Of a stretch of DNA of 11,208 bases, positions 1 through 7,044 are shown piece after piece. The stretch comes from Flavobacteriaceae bacterium. Lineage in GTDB: Bacteria; Bacteroidota; Bacteroidia; Flavobacteriales; Flavobacteriaceae. The position numbers and the translations under genes are program-made. The DNA lies in contig JAQWON010000039.1 of the NCBI GenBank assembly GCA_029245825.1, forward strand, positions 1 to 11,208, written 5' to 3'. Numbering within the stretch: the first letter of the stretch is position 1; the number at the start of each line of letters is the position of its first letter. A model generated the notes under the pieces. That model ran no database searches, was not told where the DNA came from, and saw only the letters and a program-made list of their open reading frames with translations.

Positions 1-1
1 A

Positions 2-82
2 ACTATTAATGGGCTGGACGGGTATGCCTTGCCAAAACTAAAAAAGCGTCTTAAATATGCAAGACCAAAAAATGAGAAATAA
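2..82 (+). CDS. C-terminal tail of an unidentified protein (5' end outside window)
   Basis: An open frame enters from the left edge and encodes the last 26 residues of a protein, running from TINGLDGYALP to a basic tail ending RPKNEK, and stops with TAA at 80-82. The tail is rich in Lys and Arg. I do not recognise the family from so short a piece. The last A of the stop codon is the first base of the O-methyltransferase ATG (TAATG), an arrangement typical of translational coupling, so the two genes are probably cotranscribed. Seen directly: open frame and overlap. Inferred: that the frame is a real gene, supported mainly by the coupled junction. Confidence 0.55.
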   Translation, partial: TINGLDGYALPKLKKRLKYARPKNEK

Positions 83-723
83 TGGAGTTTATTAGTAAAG
101 AACTTTCTGAATACATAAGATTAAATTCTGATGAAGAGCCAAAACTACTTCAAAGACTTTCTGAAGAAACATATCAAAAAACAATTCATCCAAGAATGTT
201 AACAGGTCATATAGTAGGGCGTTTTTTAAGTTTAATCTCTAAGTTAACCTGTCCAAAAAAAATATTAGAAATAGGAACATTTACAGGATACTCTGCTCTT
301 TGTCTAGCCGAAGGACTGCATAAAGAAGGAATTCTACATACAATTGATGAAAATGAAGAACTAATTCAACTTCAAAAAAAATACTTTAATAAAAGCCTAT
401 ATAAGAATAAAATAATTCAGCATTTGGGAAAAGCAGAAAGTTTAATAAAAAAAATTGAAGGGGATTTTGATTTAGTTTTTATAGATGCAGACAAAACAAA
501 TTATTTGAATTATTATAAAGCCTTAGTCCCCAAGCTTAATAAAAATGGGCTCCTAATTGCTGATAATGTCTTATGGAGTGGTAAAGTTTTAGATAAAGAA
601 AATTTTGGCGATCCTGATACTATTGCTTTAAAAAAATTTAATAAATGGGTTAAAGAAGATAAAAGAGTTGATACAATAATTCTTGAAATAAGAGATGGTT
701 TAACTTTATGTAGAAAAATCTAA
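82..723 (+). CDS. Class I SAM-dependent O-methyltransferase (COMT-like, Methyltransf_3 family)
   Basis: A 213-residue protein of the small, metal-dependent, cytoplasmic O-methyltransferase family related to catechol/caffeoyl-CoA O-methyltransferases, which move a methyl group from S-adenosylmethionine to a hydroxyl. The SAM-binding motif I is LEIGTFTGYSA (about 62-72), with the acidic residue after strand 2 in TIDEN (87-91). The expected metal ligands are visible as D135 in FIDADK (133-138) and D161-N162 in DNVLWSG (161-167). The closing strand is EIRDGLTLC. Length and motif order are complete. The start is fixed by the TAATG overlap with the upstream frame. Its stop overlaps the stop of the convergent tatA by 4 bp (720-723). 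The substrate cannot be told from sequence; bacterial homologues are mostly uncharacterised. Confidence 0.93.
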   Translation: MEFISKELSEYIRLNSDEEPKLLQRLSEETYQKTIHPRMLTGHIVGRFLSLISKLTCPKKILEIGTFTGYSALCLAEGLHKEGILHTIDENEELIQLQKKYFNKSLYKNKIIQHLGKAESLIKKIEGDFDLVFIDADKTNYLNYYKALVPKLNKNGLLIADNVLWSGKVLDKENFGDPDTIALKKFNKWVKEDKRVDTIILEIRDGLTLCRKI

Positions 724-735
724 GGTTTTCTTTTT
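712..735 (+). terminator. Possible weak terminator at the O-methyltransferase/tatA convergent junction
   Basis: AGAAAA (712-717) can pair with TTTTCT (726-731) around an 8-nt loop that contains both overlapping stop codons, and a short T run follows (732-735). For the plus-strand transcript this resembles a weak, A+U-rich intrinsic terminator. The stem is only 6 bp with one G-C pair, so in sequence this A+T-rich it could be chance. Confidence 0.25.
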
Positions 736-992
736 ATCGAGTCCTCAAGATCATCAACGTCTCCCTTTATATCGTTAAATTTATCTTTAACTTCTTTTGA
801 AATAGAATCTTCTATTTTTTTTAAATCTGAGGATTTTTGAATTTCAGATTTAATCTCATTAGTGGCATTTCTAATTTGGGTTGTTGTCTTTGCTAATGTT
901 CTGGCAATTGATGGAATTTTGTCAGCTCCAAATACTAATAAAATAATAAATGAAATGAAAATTATCTCAGCGCCGCTAATAAATAAAAACAT
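720..992 (-). CDS. tatA: Sec-independent protein translocase subunit, TatA/TatE type
   Basis: A 90-residue single-span membrane protein of the twin-arginine translocase family, which forms the pore-like component that exports folded proteins with TatC. A short N-terminal hydrophobic helix (about 4-21) is followed by the FG hinge (F21-G22 in FGADKIPSIAR), then an amphipathic helix (about 24-45), and a highly charged, probably disordered tail ending in SIKRKP. This is the standard TatA layout and length. It lies 10 bp downstream of the M1 peptidase on the same strand and is probably the last gene of that operon. No tatC or tatB is in the window, so TatA rather than TatB is chosen from length and Bacteroidota habit. 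The stop is TAG, overlapping the O-methyltransferase stop. Confidence 0.9.
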   Translation of the reverse strand: MFLFISGAEIIFISFIILLVFGADKIPSIARTLAKTTTQIRNATNEIKSEIQKSSDLKKIEDSISKEVKDKFNDIKGDVDDLEDSIKRKP

Positions 993-1002
993 TTTTAAAC
1001 TA

Positions 1003-3309
1003 TTATCCTTTTATGTTTGATTTAAATCTTTCAAAATTAGATGAGGCTTCTTTTTTTGGCCAGCTATTATTAGATAAATTAATGTCTGCAGTTTCCAGAT
1101 TAGGATCAACTTTAACACCAATTAACTCTTTGTCAGTATGTATTACTTTTCTTACATAAAGATCGCTCTTTCTCCAAACCTGAGCTGGATATCTAACTAC
1201 TTCAGAAGTTCCATCTGAATAGCTATATTCAACTATCAATGGCATTACAAGACCTCCTGGCTTTTCAAATTCAACCTCATAAAAATATTTTGGAGCCTTT
1301 ATCCCTTTAAGTTGATCACTTGTGAAATTATTATCTAAATATTCTTTCAGGACAACTGAATTTTCAACTATTTTATCTTTATCAGAATCAGAGCCTTCAA
1401 TACCTTCTGGATTCATGAAAAGATATCCTGGAGGCAAATCATCAATAGTCATTCCATATCCAGAAAGTAACTCTTCTACTTCAGAACCAGGATTATTTGT
1501 AACATTATATTTTTTTACTTCACTCACACCAATATCAACATAATCTGTTGTATAAAACCATCCTCTCCAAAACCAATCTAAATCAACTGCAGATGCATCT
1601 TCCATTGTTCTAAAAAAATCTTCAGGTGTTGGATGTTTAAACATCCATCGTCTAGAATATGTTTTAAATGCATGGTCAAATAATTCTCTTCCCATTATTG
1701 TTTCTCTCAAAATATTTAATGCAGTAGCAGGTTTACCATAAGCATTAGGTCCTAGTTGATAAACATTTTCTGGGTTAGACATTATTGGGGCAAGAAAATC
1801 TTGATCTCCTCCCATATACCTCGTAATACCTGATGGAGATCCTCTTCTTGAAGGATACGAACTAAGGCCACCTAAAGAAACAGGATAGCTATTACCAAAT
1901 TCTTGCTCAGTAATATATTGCATAAAAGTATCTATACCTTCATCCATCCAACCCCACTGCCTTTCATCAGAATTTACAATCATAGGGAAAAAATTATGTC
2001 CTATTTCGTGAATAATTACACTAATCATTCCAAATTTTGTCCTGTCAGAATAAGAACCATCTTTTTCAGGTCTACCATAGTTCCAACATATCATTGGATA
2101 CTCCATTCCTTGATTTTTTGAGTGAACTGAAACTGCTTTAGGATAAGGATAATCAAAAGTAAATTTAGAATATGTAATTAAGCTTTGAACAACTGCTTTT
2201 GTGGAATACTCTTCCCATAATGGGTTTCCTTCTTTTGGATAAAGAGATACAGCCATTGACTTTTTATTTCCAATCTTAACAGCTTGCATTTCCCAAATAA
2301 ATTTTCTGGAGGATGCAAAAGCAAAATCACGAACGCTTTTAGCTAAAAATTTCCATGTTTTTTGTTTTTTTGAAAACTGTTTTTCATTTTGCACAGCATC
2401 TTCTTGGGTAACAATTATTACAGGTTTGTCAAAACTATTTTGAGCTTTTTTATAAAGAGAATATTTCTCTTTGTTTAAAACATCCTTTGGATTTTGTAAA
2501 ACTCCTGTAGCTTCTACAATATGATCAGCCGGAACAGTTAGATTAACCTCATAATTTCCAAAATTTAAAGCAAACTCACCATCTCCCCAAAACTGAAGAT
2601 TTTGCCATCCTTCAACGTCATTATAAACAGCTAGTCTTGGAAAAAATTGGGCTATCACATATAGCTTATTATTGTCTTCAGGGAAATATTCGTAACCAGA
2701 TCTAGCACGATTTTTTACGTGGTCATTTATGTTATACCACCATTTAATCGAAAAAGTAAATTGTTCTCCGGTTTTTATCGCTCTTGGTAAATCAACTCTC
2801 ATCATGGTCATATTTATATTGTGTTTGAGTGGGTTGCCATTTATATCCCTAACCCAATCTATGTTAAACCCTCCATCAAAAGGATCTGTCATATAGTTAG
2901 AAACAAATTCTTCAACTCTCATCAATGGTTGTGCCCCTTCTCCATCTTTAATAAGCATAGGAGAATCCTTTTTTCTAATATTCTGGTCTAATTGCACCCA
3001 TAAGTAGGTTAATTCATCTGGAGAATTATTCTTGTAAGTTATTTTTTCCTCACCATAGAGACGAGAATTTTCATCATCCAATACAATATCCATAACATAA
3101 TCAACCTGCTGCTGATAATAATCTTTTCCTGGTTTTCCAGAGGCTGTTCTATAATTATTTGGAGTTGAAAATTCATCATAAAGTTGTCTGAATTTATTAT
3201 TGTTAACATGTCCTTTTTGAGAGTTTTCTGGATTACTTTCCTGAGATATTACAGCGTTAGGTAGTATAAAAAATCCTAAGGATAATATAAAAATCTTAAG
3301 TCTATTCAT
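1003..3309 (-). CDS. Secreted M1 family zinc metallopeptidase
   Basis: A 768-residue gluzincin of peptidase family M1 (aminopeptidase N-like fold). The zinc site is complete: HEIGH at 434-438, with the third ligand E457 in WMDEG exactly 18 residues further on (HExxH-x18-E). The substrate-recognition segment that reads GAMEN in classical M1 enzymes appears as GMEYP (401-405), as in many Bacteroidota homologues. A signal peptide is clear (about 1-22, with a basic start and then a hydrophobic run ending AVIS), so the protein acts in the periplasm or at the cell surface. An N-terminal beta domain (about 65-300) precedes the catalytic part, and the C-terminal region (about 590-740) has no type IX secretion signal I can recognise. 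It sits between a DUF6702 gene (71 bp upstream) and tatA (10 bp downstream). Natural substrates are unknown; nutrient peptide trimming is an inference. Confidence 0.93.
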   Translation of the reverse strand: MNRLKIFILSLGFFILPNAVISQESNPENSQKGHVNNNKFRQLYDEFSTPNNYRTASGKPGKDYYQQQVDYVMDIVLDDENSRLYGEEKITYKNNSPDELTYLWVQLDQNIRKKDSPMLIKDGEGAQPLMRVEEFVSNYMTDPFDGGFNIDWVRDINGNPLKHNINMTMMRVDLPRAIKTGEQFTFSIKWWYNINDHVKNRARSGYEYFPEDNNKLYVIAQFFPRLAVYNDVEGWQNLQFWGDGEFALNFGNYEVNLTVPADHIVEATGVLQNPKDVLNKEKYSLYKKAQNSFDKPVIIVTQEDAVQNEKQFSKKQKTWKFLAKSVRDFAFASSRKFIWEMQAVKIGNKKSMAVSLYPKEGNPLWEEYSTKAVVQSLITYSKFTFDYPYPKAVSVHSKNQGMEYPMICWNYGRPEKDGSYSDRTKFGMISVIIHEIGHNFFPMIVNSDERQWGWMDEGIDTFMQYITEQEFGNSYPVSLGGLSSYPSRRGSPSGITRYMGGDQDFLAPIMSNPENVYQLGPNAYGKPATALNILRETIMGRELFDHAFKTYSRRWMFKHPTPEDFFRTMEDASAVDLDWFWRGWFYTTDYVDIGVSEVKKYNVTNNPGSEVEELLSGYGMTIDDLPPGYLFMNPEGIEGSDSDKDKIVENSVVLKEYLDNNFTSDQLKGIKAPKYFYEVEFEKPGGLVMPLIVEYSYSDGTSEVVRYPAQVWRKSDLYVRKVIHTDKELIGVKVDPNLETADINLSNNSWPKKEASSNFERFKSNIKG

Positions 3310-3380
3310 TATTATTCAAATTTTAGCGTATTAAAATACAAAAATTAGAGCTTTTAAATAACTTTTATTTATTACTTCAG

Positions 3381-3896
3381 CTATTTTAGGTTAATCATAA
3401 AAGTATTATTATTTGAATAAAATAAAAAACTTTTTCTAGAATCTCCGTTTTGGAAATCGAATATATTTTTTTGATCTGAGATAAAATCGAAAAGAATTGT
3501 ATTTCTAACCTTAATTGATTGAGGTATTGAGTCAAACAAAACTTCTGTGTAACATATAACTAAATCATTTTTATATTCCCTTCCAATAAAAATATTATCT
3601 AAAACATTTCCGTTTTCAATGAATTTTAAATGCTTGTTAAAATAATCACTAATAAGACTATCAATAAGAATTGGATTACTATCTGGGGACAATTTTAATA
3701 CATCTTCACAATTGAGGTTTAATGCGTTTTCAAAATCATCAATAAAAATTTGAGAAATTACCTGAATAGATTTTTTTTCTTTAACAAATTCAGCAACTGA
3801 AGTGCTAACATAAAACTTATGACTAACTGAACTAACAAATAAGATCAATGAAAAAATAAAAAAAAACGATTTTTTGTTTAATTGAAATATCTTCAT
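3381..3896 (-). CDS. DUF6702 family exported protein
   Basis: A 171-residue protein that I match to the DUF6702 family of Bacteroidota, based on the HKFYVS motif right after the signal peptide (26-31), the QVISQIFIDDFENAL block (45-59) and the GREYKNDLVICYTEV block (105-119). The N-terminus is a signal peptide (about 1-25) with likely cleavage after SVS, which would leave His26 as the first mature residue. The family has no established function. It lies 17 bp downstream of the CarboxypepD_reg-like gene and 71 bp upstream of the M1 peptidase, all on the minus strand, a neighbourhood I recall from other Flavobacteriia. The stop is TAG. Family assignment rests on remembered motifs, not on a search. 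Confidence 0.8.
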   Translation of the reverse strand: MKIFQLNKKSFFFIFSLILFVSSVSHKFYVSTSVAEFVKEKKSIQVISQIFIDDFENALNLNCEDVLKLSPDSNPILIDSLISDYFNKHLKFIENGNVLDNIFIGREYKNDLVICYTEVLFDSIPQSIKVRNTILFDFISDQKNIFDFQNGDSRKSFLFYSNNNTFMINLK

Positions 3897-3913
3897 TTTA
3901 ATAAGATAATTAA

Positions 3914-4636
3914 CTACAACTGATTTTTGTAATTTTTACTTTCACTAATCAAAAAATCAATAAGTTGAAACTGTTGACTTACTTGCAATAATTTCTGGGA
4001 AGGGAGCTTAGAATCAACATATTCTAAAAATCCTAATATTTGATCTTGCTTTAAATTTAAGTCATTTATAAAAAATTTATCAGTAAAAACGTAAGGTAAT
4101 ACTTCGCTAGCTTTAAGTTTTTCTTTTTCAACTTGATTTTTACCTCTGATTATAGACGAGATCAACTTGGCAATATTCACAATATTCAATCCATCAGTAA
4201 ATTGTCTGTCGTTAGTTAAAGTATTTATGATCTCAGTTGATTTATCAAAAACATAATCATATCCTTTAAATTCCTCCTCTTTAAGATCGAGAAACTTGTC
4301 TTGATTGTCTGGAGTTATTACTACTTCTTCGAGTTCAGTTATCTTTTCATTTATTGAAACGACTAATCTCTTACTATTTAAAATTTGTCCAGTAATCTTA
4401 ATAGATTTAATCTGGTATTGGACAGATGAAAAAATAATCTCATCATTTAAATAAACATCTATATCAAACTCACCATTTGCATCAGTAATTGTATTTGTTT
4501 GGGCAGTATTATTAACAACATTAGCAGCTACTACATTGATATTACGATAAATTAACTTACCCTTAATTGGAACTCTATCTTGAGAAAACAAAATAAGATT
4601 GATTAACAAAAAAAATACGGTTGATAATTTTTTCAT
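3914..4636 (-). CDS. Carboxypeptidase-like regulatory domain protein, exported
   Basis: A 240-residue protein with a signal peptide (about 1-18, ending LILFS before QDR). It is followed by a CarboxypepD_reg-like beta-sandwich domain (about 23-107) with the typical pattern: KGKLIYRN, a TDANGEFDI turn (51-59), a hydrophobic strand pair (IIFSSVQYQ), then LEEVVIT (102-108). In Bacteroidota this domain is usually the N-terminal cap of TonB-dependent receptors; here it stands alone with a mainly helical, charged C-terminal half (about 110-240) that I do not recognise. It is the first gene of the minus-strand run leading into DUF6702, the M1 peptidase and tatA. TATCTTTA (4641-4648, minus strand), one base off the -7 consensus, lies just ahead of the start, but no matching -33 is evident. 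Role unknown; location periplasm or outer membrane by inference. Confidence 0.85.
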   Translation of the reverse strand: MKKLSTVFFLLINLILFSQDRVPIKGKLIYRNINVVAANVVNNTAQTNTITDANGEFDIDVYLNDEIIFSSVQYQIKSIKITGQILNSKRLVVSINEKITELEEVVITPDNQDKFLDLKEEEFKGYDYVFDKSTEIINTLTNDRQFTDGLNIVNIAKLISSIIRGKNQVEKEKLKASEVLPYVFTDKFFINDLNLKQDQILGFLEYVDSKLPSQKLLQVSQQFQLIDFLISESKNYKNQL

Positions 4637-4735
4637 ACATTAAAGATAGTAATGAGATGAAATTATTCTGGGTAAATCAATTATTTTTCTTTAAATAAAT
4701 TAACTTTTGAAATATTTTCTTTAAAAAATAAATAA
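4637..4735. promoter_or_regulatory. Divergent intergenic region, CarboxypepD_reg-like gene / GNAT gene
   Basis: This 99-bp A+T-rich gap separates two divergently transcribed genes and must hold both promoters. On the minus strand TATCTTTA (4641-4648) is close to the TAnnTTTG element but sits almost on the start codon. On the plus strand TAACTTTTG (4701-4709) resembles the element with one extra spacer base. Neither has a well-placed TTG partner, so promoter positions are unproven. Confidence 0.35.
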
Positions 4736-5177
4736 ATGATCATTAAAAAAATAAATGCTAAAACAGCATTTGAAATCAGGCATCCTATTTTGAGAAAAGG
4801 ATTGCCGATAGATAGTTGCAAATTTGAAAATGACAATAATCCAAACTCCATTCATTTAGGTGCAATTGAAAACAATAAATTAATTGCTATCATTAGTGCG
4901 CTTCCAAATAAATGTCAATTTTTTCCTAAAAAAAAAAGCTTATCAAATAAGAGGATTGGCAGTTTTAGAAAAATTTAGGCGAAAAGGAATTGCCTCAATT
5001 TTAATAAAAAAAACTGAAATAGTCTTGAAAAATGAATATTTAATTGATTTAATTTGGCTCAATTCAAGAATAATAGCTTCAAAATTATACCTGAAAAATA
5101 GCTATATATCATATGGAAAACCATTTGAAATTAAAATTTCAGTTACCCACCAAAGGTTTTATAAAGTTTTAGATTAA
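4736..5177 (+). pseudogene. GNAT family N-acetyltransferase, frameshifted in a poly-A tract
   Basis: Two overlapping frames together make one acetyltransferase. The first (from ATG 4736) gives the N-terminal part with RHPILRKGLPIDSC (15-28) and stops early at 4976-4978. The second carries the acetyl-CoA-binding motif A (LAVLEKFRRKGIAS, with R/Q-x-x-G-x-A visible) and the C-terminal LIWLNSR...KPFEI block, ending at 5175-5177. The switch point is the run of ten A at 4928-4937. With nine A the reading would be P-K-K-K-A-Y-Q-I-R-G and the product 146 residues, the family's usual size. GNAT enzymes transfer acetyl from acetyl-CoA to amines; the substrate is unknown. The lesion may be a sequencing or assembly indel, a recent mutation, or corrected in part by transcriptional slippage. 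The stop overlaps that of convergent yaaA by 4 bp. Confidence 0.85.
4928..4937 (+). repeat. A10 homopolymer at the GNAT frameshift point
   Basis: This run of ten A lies between CCT and GCT inside the GNAT gene. Removing one A joins the two halves of the protein in frame. It is one base longer than four A9 runs that I find in or at the edge of other genes (3858-3866, 7559-7567, 7865-7873, 8638-8646), none of which causes a frameshift. Confidence 0.9.
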
Positions 5178-5189
5178 CGAATAAAAACT
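5165..5189. terminator. Possible weak bidirectional terminator hairpin at GNAT/yaaA junction
   Basis: AGTTTT (5165-5170) pairs with AAAACT (5184-5189), with a further ATT/AAT pairing inside and small bulges. The overlapping stops of the two convergent genes (5174-5177) lie in the loop region. The stem is short and A+T-rich, so this is suggestive only. Confidence 0.22.
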
Positions 5190-5935
5190 GGTTCAGATTC
5201 TAACTGAGTATACTCTTCACTGTAAGCATATCCTCCATAATTAAAACCTAGAAGAGATTTATATCCTTCAATATTATTGTCAATTATATATCGAACCATA
5301 AGTCCCCTTGCTTTTTTAGCGTAAAAAGAAATTATTTTTAATTTACCGTTTTTATAATCTTTAAACTTTGGAGAAATTATTTTTGCTTTCAATACATTTT
5401 TATCAATAACGGAAGAATATTCTTCACTTGCAAGATCAATAAATAATTCTGTTTCGCTTAACTCAAAATTCAAACTATCAGTAATCTTTCTTCTCCAAAA
5501 CTCATACAAGTTTTTATCCTTTCCAACTGCAAAATTAGTTCCCATTTCTAATCTGTATGGTTGAATCAAATCAAGAGGTTTTAATATTCCATATAATCCT
5601 GACAAAATTCTTAAACTCTTATTCATGTTTTCCAATTTATCTAAGGAAAGTGATTCAGAATCAATTCCTTTGTAAACATCTCCATCAAAAAAATATATAG
5701 AAGGTGCTGAATTACTTTGATTAAATGGGGTATTAAAATTTTGATTTCTTTCCCAATTTAATGATGCTAAATTTGATGAAATCTTTAATAATTTGGAAAG
5801 ATCATTAGCAGATTTCTTTTTTAAAGAACCGTTTATCTTAAGTGCATCATTTATAAAACATGGTTGTGAAAATTTAGTTTCAGGAATACTTGGTTTGGCC
5901 TTTAAAGACTTTGCTGGAGAAATTATTATTTTCAT
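5174..5935 (-). CDS. yaaA: Peroxide stress protein YaaA (DUF328/UPF0246)
   Basis: A 253-residue cytoplasmic protein of the YaaA family; the E. coli member is induced by hydrogen peroxide and limits free iron and oxidative DNA damage. The family signatures are all present: ISPAKSL at the N-terminus (5-11), GDVYKG (85-90), LSGLYGILKPLDLIQPYR (111-128) followed by LEMG, and FYAKKARG (204-211). Length matches the family and the ATG is set by MKIIISPAK, the usual beginning. Its stop overlaps the GNAT stop. It follows rluD on the same strand after 65 bp but has a good promoter of its own at 5952-5982, so it is probably transcribed at least partly alone. No OxyR or Fur site could be recognised by eye. 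Confidence 0.95.
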   Translation of the reverse strand: MKIIISPAKSLKAKPSIPETKFSQPCFINDALKINGSLKKKSANDLSKLLKISSNLASLNWERNQNFNTPFNQSNSAPSIYFFDGDVYKGIDSESLSLDKLENMNKSLRILSGLYGILKPLDLIQPYRLEMGTNFAVGKDKNLYEFWRRKITDSLNFELSETELFIDLASEEYSSVIDKNVLKAKIISPKFKDYKNGKLKIISFYAKKARGLMVRYIIDNNIEGYKSLLGFNYGGYAYSEEYTQLESEPVFIR

Positions 5936-5951
5936 ACTATACTCTTTTTAT

Positions 5952-5982
5952 CAAAAATAAAAGTATTTAAAATCAAATACAA
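5952..5982 (-). promoter_or_regulatory. Flavobacterial-type promoter for yaaA
   Basis: On the minus strand TTG (5982-5980) is followed after 20 bases by TATTTTTG (5959-5952), a full match to the Bacteroidota/Flavobacterium consensus TTG-N17-23-TAnnTTTG. Transcription would begin about 5-8 bases downstream, leaving a leader of roughly 10 nt before the yaaA ATG at 5935. This is the best-formed promoter in the window. Confidence 0.6.
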
Positions 5983-6000
5983 CATATAATCATATTCAAA

Positions 6001-7044
6001 TCAAATATTTTTATGGACAGCATAATTTTTCCACTTTGAAATTAGTTTCACAAAATCATTTGGGAGATCAGAATCAAATTCTAACCATTTCTTTGACTTT
6101 GGGTGGGTAAAACCCAAAGTTTTTGCATGAAGTGCTTGACCAGGAAGAATTGAGAAGCAATTACTAACAAATTGTTTGTATTTAGAGAAAATGGTTCCTT
6201 TTAAAATTATATCTCCGCCATAACGTATATCATTAAATAAAGTATGTCCTATGTGTTTCATGTGAACTCTAATCTGGTGAGTCCTTCCAGTTTCTAATTC
6301 ACATTCAATTAATGTTACATAACCTAGTCGTTCAATAACTTTATATTTTGTGATAGCTATTTTACCATAATCTCCATCAGGAAATACAGCCATTTGAAGT
6401 CTGTTTTTTAAGCTTCTTCCTATATTACCTTCAATTTTCCCGTTCTCATTTTTAACCTCGCCCCAAACCAAAGCAAAATATTTTCGGCTTGATGTTTTAT
6501 CATGGAATTGTTTTGTTAAACTAACCATTGATTCCTCAGTTTTAGCAATAACCAATAAACCACTTGTGTCTTTATCAATTCTATGTACAAGTCCAGGCCT
6601 ATTATCTAGATTCAAAGGTAATTTTTTAAAATAATTTATTAGTCCATTAAGTAATGTCCCAGAATAATTACCATGTCCAGGATGGACTACCATTCCAGCT
6701 TCTTTATTTACAACTAATATTTCATTGTCTTCATAGATCACATCTATTTTTATATCTTCAGGAATCAAAAGATTTTCATAGGGTGGATGAGAAAAAAGAA
6801 TTTTAATAGTATCTCCTTTTTTTACTTTATAATTAGATTTTACGACTTTGTCATTGACTTTGATGTTTCCTGATTTTGCAGCCTTTTGAATTTTATTCCT
6901 TGTAGCGTTCTCAATGCGATTCATTAAAAATTTGTCAACTCTCAATGGAGTCTGTCCTGAATCGACTGAAAAATGGAAATGCTCATATAATTCATCCTCT
7001 TCAAAAATTTCATCAGATGAAAAGCTACTTTGATTTTTTCCCAT
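6001..7044 (-). CDS. rluD: 23S rRNA pseudouridine synthase, RluA/RluD family with S4 domain
   Basis: A 347-residue pseudouridine synthase. An S4 RNA-binding domain lies at about 33-80 (RVDKFLMNRIENATRNKIQ followed by a lysine-rich segment). The catalytic domain carries HRIDKDTSGL (154-163) with nucleophile D157, and the ETGRTHQIRVH block (251-261). In E. coli RluD isomerises uridines 1911, 1915 and 1917 in helix 69 of 23S rRNA and helps 50S maturation; the same target is inferred here from full-length similarity, since RluA-family members differ in specificity. The acidic N-terminal extension (about 1-30) is usual in Bacteroidota. The gene begins inside the end of the PASTA gene (20-bp overlap, 7025-7044), so the two are probably translationally coupled. 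The stop is TGA. Confidence 0.94.
   Translation of the reverse strand: MGKNQSSFSSDEIFEEDELYEHFHFSVDSGQTPLRVDKFLMNRIENATRNKIQKAAKSGNIKVNDKVVKSNYKVKKGDTIKILFSHPPYENLLIPEDIKIDVIYEDNEILVVNKEAGMVVHPGHGNYSGTLLNGLINYFKKLPLNLDNRPGLVHRIDKDTSGLLVIAKTEESMVSLTKQFHDKTSSRKYFALVWGEVKNENGKIEGNIGRSLKNRLQMAVFPDGDYGKIAITKYKVIERLGYVTLIECELETGRTHQIRVHMKHIGHTLFNDIRYGGDIILKGTIFSKYKQFVSNCFSILPGQALHAKTLGFTHPKSKKWLEFDSDLPNDFVKLISKWKNYAVHKNI

Noticed and set aside
1322..2121. Plus-strand open frames at 1322-1543 and 1903-2121
   Set aside because: They are antisense to the M1 peptidase, whose zinc site and domains are complete. Their proteins show no recognisable features.
3310..3380. Promoter or small RNA between DUF6702 and the M1 peptidase
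   Set aside because: The gap has only off-spaced partial matches (reverse-strand TAAAATTTG, with one extra spacer base) and a tight GTATT/AATAC repeat with a 2-nt loop. Neither is convincing.
4884..4978. Programmed ribosomal frameshift in the GNAT gene
   Set aside because: There is no Shine-Dalgarno-like stimulator or obvious pseudoknot, and GNAT enzymes are not known to use one. A poly-A indel or transcriptional slippage explains the break more simply.
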